DNA from: Tannerella sp. | Lineage (GTDB): Bacteria; Bacteroidota; Bacteroidia; Bacteroidales; Tannerellaceae | Assembly: GCA_031285565.1 (NCBI GenBank) | Contig: JAITVY010000003.1 | Coordinates: 1-54,297 of the forward strand | Reading direction: 5' to 3' | DNA: 54,297 bases | In this document: piece after piece, positions 41,878 through 53,025 of the stretch | How positions within the stretch are numbered: the stretch's first letter is position 1 | Layout: the number at the start of each line of letters is the position of its first letter | Notes under the pieces: generated by a model | Database searches by the model: none | The model's input: the letters and a program-made list of their open reading frames with translations, nothing else | What the model was told of the DNA's origin: nothing | Translations under genes and position numbers: made by a program

Positions 41878-41880
41878 GTC

Positions 41881-44800
41881 CTATTTCTTTTTAAATTCTT
41901 CATAATCCTTCACTAATTGAGCTTTCAATTCGGCTATTCGAGTCTCTTCCTCCTTCTGGTCTTCACCAGAGAGATTTTTTAACCCCTTGTCAGCCTTTTC
42001 GATCTCTTTTTGTCGTTCGTCAAAATTCTGGACAACGCTCCATCTGTCAGAAATTTTTTTGGCAAGTTTTAGGGGATCCATCTTTTCTTCCTGGTCAAGT
42101 TGTCTTTTTTCATAATCCTTGAGTTGCCTTGCCGCCTCCTTTACCTCATCGCGTGCCTCATAATACTTTTCTTCAATATAATCAGGAAGAATCCTCAAAT
42201 CATCTGGTGACGAATAAAACCTATTCCAAAACGGAATATCCTTACTTCTGACATCCTTTTCTCCGCTAGCCTTAGAGGCTATGTCGACAGATTGAGCCAC
42301 AAGAGTATAAAGCCCGCCTACGTACCCCTTGAGATAATGGTTTAACTTGTCCGGGTTTAAACTAACCTCGCCAGCCTTCGTTCCATCTCCTCCGGTTAGA
42401 TGATCTAATCCTTTCGTAAAATTAATCAACCATTCCGGAGAATAAGGCTCTCCCTTTTTATTTGTTCTTACCTTTTGATATCCCGGAGCGCTTTCGTTTG
42501 CCCATTTATTGTAGATCGGAGCTCCCGTCCATGATTTATTCGTTTCCGCTTGCAATCCGGGTTTAGCCAAATCAGGCATAAAATTTACCCACCCGGATTG
42601 TTGTGCCCCCATAGGATTAAGCGGAACTATATCACTCAACATGCCTATTCCATCCACCAAACTGCTCGAAACATCCTTTTTGCCTGTCATGGCCATGTAT
42701 GCGGATTCTCCAAGTCCATGGAAAATTCTCAATTCTTGTGGAAGTGGAATAGTAATAAACCCATTATATGCAGGAAGAATCAGATTATTTCTTCTGATAT
42801 GTTCGGGAAGTCGCCAATATTCCTCCTCTTTATCGTCGCCAAGAAGTCCCATCATCAAAGGCTGCAATACTCCAGAGAAGGCATAAACTGAAAGCATCGT
42901 ACTTGCCGCTTTCGGATGCTTAACGGCTATTTTGGCAAAGTTAGCAATACCTTGAATAGCTGCATTCATGAACAAGTAAAGTGGCCGAATGGACGCAGCA
43001 AACATTCCGCCGGCTCCACTTCTGTTGAAATTTACCGTTATTTCTTTTGCGTCTGAAATGCTACGATGAATGTCGCGCCCCATCTCGCGGGAAGTGATAT
43101 AAGCCGACATACGGGAGATGTTTTCTGCGATATCATTCCCAATTTGTAAAACTTCCAATAATCCGTCTCCGGCCTTTAATGCGCCATTCCAAACATTATT
43201 GCGACCTAACCTCTTTAAATCTTTATTTATCCCCCTCTTTGTTTTTTCAAGTTCAAGAATATGAGTAAATCCGGTCTTCCCGCCATTGGCAAAGAATTCG
43301 TATGCATACTGATCATATTTATTGCCAGATGGATTTCCCTTTCCTGTAAGATATTTAGAAAGCGTAGCAGTGGCATGAGGAATATTCTTTACAAATCCTG
43401 TTGTATATTCCGCACTCTCTTTGACTGGAAGAGTACTGAGTGCATATAACATGTCGCGTGAAAAGTTGGTCGCCATGAACGCGGGATTTCGGGAGGTCAT
43501 ATTCGCCGCCATCCATCGCGTCAACGTACCAATATTCCTTGACAACGAGGAGGGTATTATTTTATTTGCCCCATTTATCGCCCTCGCAACATCCGGAGCT
43601 GCATTTATATAAACCGTATGTTCTTTTCCGTTTTCGAACACGGTCACCTCATGCTCCATCTTCTGCGGACGCTTAATAAACAACCCTCCGATATCAAACT
43701 TTGCGTTTGATTGACGCGCCAACCCTTGCGCCTTTAAGTCATTCATCCGGACATTGAAGTCCTCAATATTCTTTTCATATTGCGATGGATCGGGGCTATA
43801 TTCAGGGTATTGAGCCTCCCATATTGTGCGCCCATTTTCATCTGTCTGGCCATTGTTCATATACCAGGTATTATCTGCGCTCATCAAGCCTTGCGTATCC
43901 TGATATTTAGCAATACGCAACACGCCCTGCTTGAGCATATTCAAATTGGAAGTATTAATAGCTGATTGCGCCATCTGAAAAATATAAGCAAACGGATCGT
44001 CCGCTCGGCTTTTTCTACCATGAGCCTTTTTTATTGGAGAAGAAAAATAAGTGCCCATCATACTCGTATAATCATATAGATCCTCCGCAGTCTTTTCGTC
44101 GTGACCACGCAGGGGAATATAGTTTTTATACCTCTCTTTCATGTCTTTGGCGGTCTTCTCCGAAATAACACCACCTACTAATAATTTATTAATAGAGAAA
44201 TCGTTTGCACTCCTCACATCTCTCCAAAGGCTATCAATAAGATCCGAGCCTTTTTCTTTAACAGTATTTTCAAAAGAGTTGATGTATTCCTGGGCCGACA
44301 TTCCAACCTCTTTCTCTACTGTTTTTACTCCGGCATAATCTTTATTCTTTATGCTTTCGGCCTTTTTACTAACCTTGTTGTTTACCCAAAGTTTTTCTTT
44401 TATTTCTCGCTTTTTTATATCCTCTTCGGTTGCTTTGGGGTGACTTTTTTTCCAATCCTTAATATTCTCAGGAATTTTAGCCAATAAGGCTTGTCTGTAG
44501 TCCTCAATCTCTGCTTTACGCATATAGTCATTTCGCTCAAGCCCGTGCTTCAGTATAGCGTAATTTTCAATATCACGATACGATCTGCCAATATCCATAA
44601 TATTAAAGATGGAATTCAGCATCTTTTTCCCGAAATTTTCTTGGAACGAAGTTAGTTCAAAATCATTTTTACCAGGAACGGCTGTCACATTCTGATAAAA
44701 ATCATTTGCCGAACTTATTCTTACGCCCAATTTGCGAAGTTCATCGAAAAATGTTTTAACAGGAAGCTGTGAATCCTCCCAATTTTCACGGAACTTATAC

Positions 44801-47800
44801 AAAGTATTGTGCATCTTTTCATTGATATTCTGTCGGGCAATCTCCCGATCAGATTCATTGTATGGCTCAATCTGAAATCTTATTCCATCATCAACAATGT
44901 CCCTATCCACTTCCGTGGTAGGATTATTGCCAAATTCAGCAAGTCCTTCCTCCGTCACTACAGGAGGAATCCTGTCATTCATCAAACCACTCTCTGCGTC
45001 TATCTGAAAATTTATCCCATTTTCCCCATATCCTACAAAGGGCTTCGTTCTTCTTCCGTCGGACATTGACCACTTCTTGAATGTGTCAATATCCGTTTCA
45101 GCGATATCGCCCATGCCCATCCATCCGTCTTCGTAATTTGAGAGATAAGCATCCCGAGCATCTTCGATATTATCAAACCCCATCATTACCTTATGTTCAT
45201 CAAAATCCAATCTTTCCGGACTTACCTGATCAACAACAAAGATCTTTTCGCTGTTCAGATTATCTCCGAGGAAAACATCTATGTGGTCACCATCACGACT
45301 TTCGGTGCCACGAATATATCCATAAGTATTATTCATAACCTGTTCCCACGCATTCCCATTTTTATCAACGCCAGAACGAACAGATCCTTTCGGCTGTTCA
45401 ATAGAAACATTAAAGCCATTTATATTTACATGCCCCTTTTTGTAATTACCAGCTTCTTTCTGCGCCTCCGAAGGGTTAGTGTTTGTTTGAGATTCAGCCT
45501 CTCGAACTTCATTTTGTTTTACTATTTCGCGAGCAACGGCCAATACATCGCCATTATTTCGAGCAAGGATTTCAGATGGACTAATTGTAGTATGATTTGC
45601 ATTTTCGGCATTTTCATTACGCTCATTCTGATACCTGATATCTTTATCATTCTGACTGAATTCGCCAATATTCTCTGTCGCGGATTTTATTTGCGTTGGA
45701 TCAAACAATACCCATTGTGACGTAGTAAACCCCTCTTCGCGCTCGGATACAACATCATACACATCCTGCAACAACAATCCGTCATTTCCAGACTCTTTTG
45801 CTTCATTTATATTATCCAATACGCGATAACCGTCGAAGCTTCCATTCATATCCACAACCTTTGGATTCCTTATATTTAAGTAAGCGTCAATAATTCTATG
45901 GCCACCTTCTTTATCATAAATAGCCCCAAGTTCCAATTCCTCCAATTCGATAGTTAATCGTTCCGACAAATCCCAGTTTTGTTTTGATTCAGCCTGTTTT
46001 ATCCTTTTTAAAAGATCTTCTGATTTTCTTTCCACCTCTACTGCATTACGCACTTGTGTTCTTGCCGCAAGGCTTGCATACTCACCAGCCTCTCTCATGT
46101 CCTCTGTAAAGAAAAAATCAACAGAACTTGCCGCAGATGTATTCTTTCCCAATCTCTCTCTTGAAAAAGCGTAGAAGTCTTGATTTGTGCCGTGATAAAC
46201 CACCATCGGCTCCCCATTCTCATCCACGACCTTAGAAGCATTTTCCAGATCATTTAGCCAGTCGCCAAACCAATTCTTAAAATTAGTCGTACGCACCTGT
46301 AGCCATTGACGCTCATTCAAATTTGTACCCTCTCCGTTAGGAGCCTTCATGAATGCACCGTCAGCAATAGAGGCTTCTTTAATTTGCTCCATTTCTGAAA
46401 TTTCTTGTTTAGAAATTTGGTTTTCGGCATTCGGGCGAACAATGTCGTCAATAACATGAATATTTCCAACCTCATCAACGAGAATGTTCCTTGGATGCAA
46501 ATCAGAGACTATATATCTATCATTTTTAAATGTGGAGGCATTTATCTTTTCAAATCCAAGAGATTGCATATAATTGTCAATCTCCTCATGTGATGCCATT
46601 CTCGAATCGGGAATATAATTCTGTCCAAGTATCACCTCAATATAGGGCACTCTTTTTGATCCATTATCTATACCAGTAAACCCTATAATATCATAAGCCG
46701 CCGAAGGAAACAATTCATTGTGAGCTTGCACCTGTTCCAAAAGATTTGAAACAAGCATTCCGGAATTCATAAGATTGTTGGATTTATACACAACCCCATT
46801 TTCGGGATCAATAGCTAAAGTATTCTCTATTCCTCCTCCCTGCATTGGAGAACCAAGAGAGTACAAGTCATCTATCCAAAGATTATTTTCTTTAGCATAA
46901 TCAAGCGTTATTCGCTTTTCGGATTCTTCACGCTCTCTTCTTGAGAGTTCCGAAGGATTTCTTCTTGCGTTTTCTTCAAGTCGAGAGGCAAGCGACGTTC
47001 TGATATCGTCTTCATGCAACCCTCGTGATTCCTCCGATGTGCTTCTGTCAGAAACTTCATTGTTTTCATTTCTTGCAAAGTTATTATTATTTTCTGTATC
47101 ATCAATAGATTGAGTAATATTTTCTCCAGATAGCAGCTGCCCTGCGGCCATATCAGCAAATTGCTCAAGTGTCAAATCTTGGATATCCACCTGTTCGTAA
47201 ATTCCAAACACCTCTTTTATGGAGTTCCACAAATCAGATAGCCAGTCAGTGAATTGTTTTTTTAAGGATCTATTTTCAATTTGTTCTCCTTTATCGCCGA
47301 CAGCCATAGCAAGTGCCTCATCAGCTTTAGCTTCATCTGATAAGCCCTGATATGCCGGATTATCGTTTACTTTTTGCCAGTATTCCGATTGCTTTATAAG
47401 TTCAACGCCGCGTGCATATAATTCAGGATTATTTTCTTTAATGAACGAATTCCACAAATGTCCAAATTCATGAATAGGAGTGTTGGCGTTCATTACACCC
47501 TTGTTTAAGTATATAACGCCATCGGGAGTCACAAACCCGTAGACCACCCCGTTTGTTCGCATCGGTTGACCTGAAAGCCTTTCGGCCTCTGCAATAAACT
47601 CAGCCTTCTCTAAGGTTATGACATCTTTCGCCAGCCCTGTAGTTTTTAATCTCTCAACCAGACCATTCAACTTTCTTTCAGATATAGACTTAAATCTCTG
47701 GTTCGTTTGTTGGAATGGAAATAGTTCATTAGTAGATTCTATGTCAGACGGAGGGACGCCGACAAAAGATCCGGATCCTGTGTCAGACTCTTGTGTATCA

Positions 47801-50800
47801 CTTATCCTTGATTCTTCAAACGCTTGTTGTTGTTCCGCTAAATCATTTTGCTGATCTTGGCGAATCGCTTCGCTATATTCCAGGGCCGCTTTGCGCGTAT
47901 TTATTTGAGGGATAATATCCAACACTGTATTTAGAATGTCCTGCGTGTCCATTCCCTGAGTATAGGGAGCAAAATCCGGATTCTCATAGATATAATGCGT
48001 CAGCTGTTCCGGAGTCATTCCATCATTACTTGTAATGCCGAGAAAATTTCTTCTTTCCGCATTACTATATCCTAAGTGATTCCCAAATCCACGTGATGTT
48101 ATAGCGCCGTTTTCTATATTATCAGACCATTTTATCTTACCTCCGGAGGCTATCCACTGCGCAATAGCATCTTCAATACTTACCGGTTCAGGCAAATTGC
48201 GAAGTCTATCAGCAAATGATACGGAACGCTCTTCGTTCGATTCACGGTAATTCCGCGCTTCTTGATAATCTTTATAAATCCCGATAGAGTTATTAATCTG
48301 ATCTATCTCTTTTTGGATATTTGCAGCTTTAGCGATATTCGTTTCGCTCTCGAGTTTCTTTTCAAGTGTAGCACGTTTCTTTTCAAGCCCTTTGATGGAG
48401 CGTGTTGCTTGCTGCACTGCAAAATCTTCACCGGACGACACTTCCGCATAACGCAGTTGCTGTTCGGCGTTCAGATTGTCGAAATCAATATCGCCTTTTT
48501 TGTCGCGCGGGAAGTCAGAAAACGGATCCTGTGTATTTTCCTGCGCATTTTCTTGCATTCCGGGAATTTGTGTATTATCTTTGCTATCGGAATAAGGCGC
48601 ACCGGATTCTGTAGGGGAAGTGTACTCGGCGGATGTTTGACCGGAAGCATCTAGTGCCGTCGAATTATAAACGACACGACCCGCCTTTAATTTATCAAGT
48701 AGTTGTTTGGATCGTATTATATGATTACTGACAACTACTTCTTTTTTATCCCTGCTTACAGTTACGCTCTCAAAGTGTGTGTACTTTTTCCCATCGCCAC
48801 CGTCAAATGTCTTTATGAATAAAAGATTCGTACCTCTATCTGCATCGGAAGTATTCCGACTCTCCTCCTCAAGCACAACATCCGGATTCTCCAGCGTAGG
48901 CTTTATCATTCCGAATTGAGCGCCCCGATCCCTCGTTTGTAGCTTCAGGTACTGATTTTCTCCCATCTTAACCTCACCGATAGGAGTAGAAACCATTCCG
49001 TCCTCTCCAAATTCAGCATACCAGTTTTCAGGAGTAAGTTCTAATACGGGAGCTGGTTCCGCATTCTCTTCCATTTGTCGCATAAGCGCGTCTGGATTAG
49101 AGATAGTCTCCCCTTCGCTCTGCACGGATTGATCCGCTTCGACAGTCGGGGACACCGTTTCTGTTTGGATTGTTTCGGCATTGACATTTTGCTGCTCATT
49201 TGCCGATTTTTGTGACACTTGTTTTTGTTCGCTCGGTGGCGCACCCTCACTTTTGATATTTTCAGCCCCGTTTTGGTTTACATTTTGCGCACGATTATTC
49301 AGTTCGTTTTCTAATTTCGCACGCTGATCAAGCGCACGTTCCGACATATTTCCGCTCAAAACACCCGCCGATAGCCCCTGATTAATTGCATCTATACTTT
49401 GCTCTATCTCTTCTACGCTCATAGAAGATAGATATTCCTGTTCTGATTGAACCAAACGCGGCTCTACTTCTATCTGACTTCCGGAGGCGTCTGTACCGAC
49501 ATACATCCCACTTTCATTCACGTCTTGCAATACGACATCAACAGCCGCTCCTGTATCCGGATTACGATAATAAATAATATCTCCCTCGTTAAAATCCTGC
49601 GACGCCAATGCATCTTCATTCAACGATTCATTCTGCACGCTCTCAATCACAGGAGAAGCTATTTGAATAATCGCTTCGTCACGCGAAACATTTTCGACAA
49701 CAGACCCTATCAGATCAATAGTCGCAACCTGAGTATTTCCGTTTTCGTCAGTATAATATATCTCCTTATCAGACTGATCCCTGTTTATTGAGCCATCTTC
49801 ATTCTGAACGATATTACCCTTCTTTACTTGAATATCCGTAGCATTGTCTCCGTCTCCTAAGGTTACAGTCATCAACGTTCCTGTAGACGCATTCAGCTCG
49901 GAATCGACTGCTTGTGTAATATTCGAAACCGCCTGCTCTGTTTTTTGTTTCCTATCTTTACTATTTTGGAATACCTTATTTGCTGATGCCGTATATGTCA
50001 AGATTGACCGCTTTTGTTGATCCGTCAACTCTCCATCATCCAAGACTTTCTGTATAAAATCCTCACCCGTTGATATATCCTCCTTCATGAGGAAATCATC
50101 AATGTAGGTCTTTATTTCCGGTGCCTCTTCTTTAAGATTGTCAGACAGGTTCTTTGAAGCTGAATCAAAATTATTTCTTACGCTTCTTCTTTGATTTGCC
50201 ATCTGCCCTGCACGAACTCCAGAGGCGCCGAGCGTTACTCCGCCAAACTGAGCACCACCACCAGCTCCGTACACGAATGCATCCTGAATCCCTTCGAATG
50301 GCCTATATGTATCTGATATCCCAGTAGCCGCATCAATTGCATTTTCTCCGAGTTGAGATAATACTTCTTCTCCGCCTTCCGTGATGGTTTGAATAAGTGC
50401 ATTAACGCCCCCCTTTGCAAGAATTTGCTTAACCGTCTTTTCCGTCATTTTAGATAAAAATGGCTCAATCATTTTTGCATCTACTTTTGCACCCAACTTT
50501 TCTGTAAGACCTTCAAGTGCCCCGGTAGTGGAAGCGTTTAGCCACTTTTTCCATTCAGGGATATCCTTCGTTTCAGAATCAGAGTTTAATTGATTATACT
50601 TTTGACCGGCAGCGGAGACGGAAACCAAAGCAAGACCTCCAGGAAGCATAGCAGCTACAGATGTAGGGGCAGATTCTATCCCAGTCAGCATAATGTCACC
50701 TATTGCAGCTCCATAATTACCCTCCTTCCATTGATCTGAATAGGTTTTTTTTCTAACCTGCCCAGTTTCCTCGTCGATGATATTCCCGCCAAAATCACCT

Positions 50801-51375
50801 CTTTCTTTTAATTCTCTTGCAAAATCGTGTATTTCGGCCGCACTCGGAACCTTAGACCCAGTGACTTTTTCGACTATATGCTCTCCGACATCCCTTATCG
50901 CCTCTGCTGGATTTATTGAGTATTGCATTACCCGGCCGACTGGATTTTTCTTTACCTCTTCCCGTATAGTCTCAAGACCGGCTCCAAGCCCAACGATACC
51001 ACCGCCAAGCTTCTCTGCAATATCGCCATACCACGTTCCCCATTTATTTTTACCCTCGTATGTTGTACCCTCCCCCCTTTGCATTTGCGCAGCATTCAAG
51101 GGTACAACACCAGCCGGAGATGTTGTGACGCCGTATGGTTTTGTTCCGAAAAACGAAGGGCCATCTGCAAAATCAATATATTTTTGCTGCTCTTTATGAA
51201 CACGTCTCTCTCCGGCCGTAGCCGTTTCGCCTTCAATCTGCGACAAATCCAATGTCTGCGCAGGAGCAATGGCTAAATCTTTAATTAGTTTTGCGTCACT
51301 CCTTTTAGAAGTAAAGTCGTTAACCTTATCATCTGGTATATTGTATTTTTTCCCTCTTGATTCGTAAATAGGCAT
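41881..51375 (-). CDS. Giant polyvalent protein, ejected effector candidate
   Basis: A 3,164-residue protein of the large polyvalent protein type described for phages and plasmids. Seen in order: an N-terminal Gly/Ala-rich region; at about 775-905 a PBECR-type nuclease-like domain (TPIGEVKMGENQYLKL, PTLENPDVV, FESVTVSRDKKEVVVSNH); a zinc protease with HEFGH at 1302-1306; a kinase-like domain with DLHPRN at 1625-1630 and VIDDIV; an ART-like domain starting VYHGT at 1726; an inorganic pyrophosphatase-like domain near 2025 (GDHIDVFLG); long coiled-coil stretches; and an LPD38-like region with hydrophobic helices at about 2600-2900. Portal-adjacent position suggests it is packed in the virion and ejected with DNA, where its domains would act on host proteins or nucleotides. 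The activity of any domain is untested. Confidence 0.85.
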   Translation of the reverse strand: MPIYESRGKKYNIPDDKVNDFTSKRSDAKLIKDLAIAPAQTLDLSQIEGETATAGERRVHKEQQKYIDFADGPSFFGTKPYGVTTSPAGVVPLNAAQMQRGEGTTYEGKNKWGTWYGDIAEKLGGGIVGLGAGLETIREEVKKNPVGRVMQYSINPAEAIRDVGEHIVEKVTGSKVPSAAEIHDFARELKERGDFGGNIIDEETGQVRKKTYSDQWKEGNYGAAIGDIMLTGIESAPTSVAAMLPGGLALVSVSAAGQKYNQLNSDSETKDIPEWKKWLNASTTGALEGLTEKLGAKVDAKMIEPFLSKMTEKTVKQILAKGGVNALIQTITEGGEEVLSQLGENAIDAATGISDTYRPFEGIQDAFVYGAGGGAQFGGVTLGASGVRAGQMANQRRSVRNNFDSASKNLSDNLKEEAPEIKTYIDDFLMKEDISTGEDFIQKVLDDGELTDQQKRSILTYTASANKVFQNSKDRKQKTEQAVSNITQAVDSELNASTGTLMTVTLGDGDNATDIQVKKGNIVQNEDGSINRDQSDKEIYYTDENGNTQVATIDLIGSVVENVSRDEAIIQIASPVIESVQNESLNEDALASQDFNEGDIIYYRNPDTGAAVDVVLQDVNESGMYVGTDASGSQIEVEPRLVQSEQEYLSSMSVEEIEQSIDAINQGLSAGVLSGNMSERALDQRAKLENELNNRAQNVNQNGAENIKSEGAPPSEQKQVSQKSANEQQNVNAETIQTETVSPTVEADQSVQSEGETISNPDALMRQMEENAEPAPVLELTPENWYAEFGEDGMVSTPIGEVKMGENQYLKLQTRDRGAQFGMIKPTLENPDVVLEEESRNTSDADRGTNLLFIKTFDGGDGKKYTHFESVTVSRDKKEVVVSNHIIRSKQLLDKLKAGRVVYNSTALDASGQTSAEYTSPTESGAPYSDSKDNTQIPGMQENAQENTQDPFSDFPRDKKGDIDFDNLNAEQQLRYAEVSSGEDFAVQQATRSIKGLEKKRATLEKKLESETNIAKAANIQKEIDQINNSIGIYKDYQEARNYRESNEERSVSFADRLRNLPEPVSIEDAIAQWIASGGKIKWSDNIENGAITSRGFGNHLGYSNAERRNFLGITSNDGMTPEQLTHYIYENPDFAPYTQGMDTQDILNTVLDIIPQINTRKAALEYSEAIRQDQQNDLAEQQQAFEESRISDTQESDTGSGSFVGVPPSDIESTNELFPFQQTNQRFKSISERKLNGLVERLKTTGLAKDVITLEKAEFIAEAERLSGQPMRTNGVVYGFVTPDGVIYLNKGVMNANTPIHEFGHLWNSFIKENNPELYARGVELIKQSEYWQKVNDNPAYQGLSDEAKADEALAMAVGDKGEQIENRSLKKQFTDWLSDLWNSIKEVFGIYEQVDIQDLTLEQFADMAAGQLLSGENITQSIDDTENNNNFARNENNEVSDRSTSEESRGLHEDDIRTSLASRLEENARRNPSELSRREREESEKRITLDYAKENNLWIDDLYSLGSPMQGGGIENTLAIDPENGVVYKSNNLMNSGMLVSNLLEQVQAHNELFPSAAYDIIGFTGIDNGSKRVPYIEVILGQNYIPDSRMASHEEIDNYMQSLGFEKINASTFKNDRYIVSDLHPRNILVDEVGNIHVIDDIVRPNAENQISKQEISEMEQIKEASIADGAFMKAPNGEGTNLNERQWLQVRTTNFKNWFGDWLNDLENASKVVDENGEPMVVYHGTNQDFYAFSRERLGKNTSAASSVDFFFTEDMREAGEYASLAARTQVRNAVEVERKSEDLLKRIKQAESKQNWDLSERLTIELEELELGAIYDKEGGHRIIDAYLNIRNPKVVDMNGSFDGYRVLDNINEAKESGNDGLLLQDVYDVVSEREEGFTTSQWVLFDPTQIKSATENIGEFSQNDKDIRYQNERNENAENANHTTISPSEILARNNGDVLAVAREIVKQNEVREAESQTNTNPSEAQKEAGNYKKGHVNINGFNVSIEQPKGSVRSGVDKNGNAWEQVMNNTYGYIRGTESRDGDHIDVFLGDNLNSEKIFVVDQVSPERLDFDEHKVMMGFDNIEDARDAYLSNYEDGWMGMGDIAETDIDTFKKWSMSDGRRTKPFVGYGENGINFQIDAESGLMNDRIPPVVTEEGLAEFGNNPTTEVDRDIVDDGIRFQIEPYNESDREIARQNINEKMHNTLYKFRENWEDSQLPVKTFFDELRKLGVRISSANDFYQNVTAVPGKNDFELTSFQENFGKKMLNSIFNIMDIGRSYRDIENYAILKHGLERNDYMRKAEIEDYRQALLAKIPENIKDWKKSHPKATEEDIKKREIKEKLWVNNKVSKKAESIKNKDYAGVKTVEKEVGMSAQEYINSFENTVKEKGSDLIDSLWRDVRSANDFSINKLLVGGVISEKTAKDMKERYKNYIPLRGHDEKTAEDLYDYTSMMGTYFSSPIKKAHGRKSRADDPFAYIFQMAQSAINTSNLNMLKQGVLRIAKYQDTQGLMSADNTWYMNNGQTDENGRTIWEAQYPEYSPDPSQYEKNIEDFNVRMNDLKAQGLARQSNAKFDIGGLFIKRPQKMEHEVTVFENGKEHTVYINAAPDVARAINGANKIIPSSLSRNIGTLTRWMAANMTSRNPAFMATNFSRDMLYALSTLPVKESAEYTTGFVKNIPHATATLSKYLTGKGNPSGNKYDQYAYEFFANGGKTGFTHILELEKTKRGINKDLKRLGRNNVWNGALKAGDGLLEVLQIGNDIAENISRMSAYITSREMGRDIHRSISDAKEITVNFNRSGAGGMFAASIRPLYLFMNAAIQGIANFAKIAVKHPKAASTMLSVYAFSGVLQPLMMGLLGDDKEEEYWRLPEHIRRNNLILPAYNGFITIPLPQELRIFHGLGESAYMAMTGKKDVSSSLVDGIGMLSDIVPLNPMGAQQSGWVNFMPDLAKPGLQAETNKSWTGAPIYNKWANESAPGYQKVRTNKKGEPYSPEWLINFTKGLDHLTGGDGTKAGEVSLNPDKLNHYLKGYVGGLYTLVAQSVDIASKASGEKDVRSKDIPFWNRFYSSPDDLRILPDYIEEKYYEARDEVKEAARQLKDYEKRQLDQEEKMDPLKLAKKISDRWSVVQNFDERQKEIEKADKGLKNLSGEDQKEEETRIAELKAQLVKDYEEFKKK

Positions 51376-51379
51376 AATC

Positions 51380-53017
51380 TTACTGAATTAAATAATCTCC
51401 TGTATCATATTCATCTGTAATGTCCGGTTCTGGTATTTCATCTTCCCATGACTCTGGATTTGAGTACCACTCTTTGTAGGCCGTCGCAATTCTACTTTTG
51501 AATTGCAAATCAGTTTCTTTTGGGCTTTTCCTCATTCCCGTAGCTTGTTTAAATGGCAGATCTTTGTAGGCCATATCCGCAACTTCGTCTAGGGACATAC
51601 TGTTCAGCATCTGCATATCCTGTTCAATCATTGCAGGAATATTCCCTATGTTTGCGTTTACCGATTGCGGACTATAAAACATTCCGGAATTCGGATTTTT
51701 TAATAATTCACGGAATGCCTTCATTGGCATATTTCCATTTCCACTATAAAGAATATCAGGATTTTCGTTTTGCACATACAAACGTATAGCTTCGTCGTCC
51801 TTGAGCTTTGAAACGGCTTCTTTTGTTAGTCCTGCTCTTATGCGCGCATCGCTATTAGATAATGCACTCTTTGCCGTTTGTGCTAGTATAGAGAACTCGT
51901 CCGGCGTTAAGTCCAGCGGAATATAAGATTGTCCGGTTTTAGCATCTACGGTAGATCCGGGCATTCCTTGTGAGGTCGGAAATAATATTCGTTTATCTTT
52001 ATTTGTTCCAGATCTTCCCTTTGCATTTCTTAATCGTTCTTGATTCGTATCAAATCTTCGCTGTACACCGGCTCTACTAGCTGCCGCACGAGCATTTTGT
52101 TGTGATTGATTATAAGCATTTCGCTTAGCTATTTCTCCTTGTGTGTACTCAACAGTTTCGCGTCTAGCCCTGTTATTGTCATCATTACGCTTATTTCTTC
52201 CTTCTTCTTGAATTATTATTCTATTTGTAGAATTTTCATTTTTTAAATTTTCGAGCGACATTTGCTGTTCGCCCTTGCGCTTGTTTTCTAATGCAGAAAG
52301 GATCGCTTTTCTGTTTGCGAGGTATTTATTATATCCAGTTTTGTAATCTTGTCCAACAGAAGAATACAATCCACTATTATATTGATCTAACATTTGCCGG
52401 TAAGTATTACGCAAATCACGTTCTGCATTTACACCCATTCCGGTAGCAGTTTCTGACAATTTTCTTTCTCTTGTATCACCACCACCTGCAGCTGCCACAA
52501 GTTGAGCTACCAACCCCAGTGCATCTATAACGGAAGATTGCCCCTTAAGCCTTTTTATTTGATTTTCGTCAAGCTCCTTCGGCTTTCGCATAGTGGATTC
52601 ATAAAGCTGCTGAAAGAAACCTCCCTTTTCGGGAGAATATCCAGCAGCTACACTTTGAATATCTTCCGGAGAAAATCCAAGTCCTTTCAAATATTCCATA
52701 TTTTCGCCAGAAATTCCTTGATTTTGTGGTACAGATACGCCATCAACTCCATCTCCTTGTAATATTTGACGTTCGCCCGACGAGTCGGCAGGAGTATTTG
52801 ATAGATTTACGGGTCCAGTAACCGAATTTTGAATATTTGACGGATTTTTTGCCTGAGTTGGTTGAATATTCTGCGAATCACTTGAGGAGTCCTGATTAGG
52901 CAGAGCGGGAACAACCGGATTCTGCAGTGTGGATTTACTCGGATCTGCACTATTGTAATATCTGGAGTCAAACCACTCTCCCTGGCTTTTATTTAATAAT
53001 CGTTCTAATATTGCCAT
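51380..53017 (-). CDS. Ejection-type internal virion protein
   Basis: A 545-residue protein, rich in Gln, Asn and Ser, with a low-complexity first 110 residues (VPALPNQDSSSDSQNIQPTQ) and a helical middle (about 130-330) that contains a Gly/Ala segment (LGLVAQLVAAAGGG). Such proteins are internal virion components in podoviruses (T7 gp15/P22 gp20 type). It lies between the smaller Ala-rich protein and the polyvalent protein, like the T7 gp14-gp15-gp16 order. Confidence 0.6.
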   Translation of the reverse strand: MAILERLLNKSQGEWFDSRYYNSADPSKSTLQNPVVPALPNQDSSSDSQNIQPTQAKNPSNIQNSVTGPVNLSNTPADSSGERQILQGDGVDGVSVPQNQGISGENMEYLKGLGFSPEDIQSVAAGYSPEKGGFFQQLYESTMRKPKELDENQIKRLKGQSSVIDALGLVAQLVAAAGGGDTRERKLSETATGMGVNAERDLRNTYRQMLDQYNSGLYSSVGQDYKTGYNKYLANRKAILSALENKRKGEQQMSLENLKNENSTNRIIIQEEGRNKRNDDNNRARRETVEYTQGEIAKRNAYNQSQQNARAAASRAGVQRRFDTNQERLRNAKGRSGTNKDKRILFPTSQGMPGSTVDAKTGQSYIPLDLTPDEFSILAQTAKSALSNSDARIRAGLTKEAVSKLKDDEAIRLYVQNENPDILYSGNGNMPMKAFRELLKNPNSGMFYSPQSVNANIGNIPAMIEQDMQMLNSMSLDEVADMAYKDLPFKQATGMRKSPKETDLQFKSRIATAYKEWYSNPESWEDEIPEPDITDEYDTGDYLIQ

Positions 53018-53025
53018 GCTCCTTT

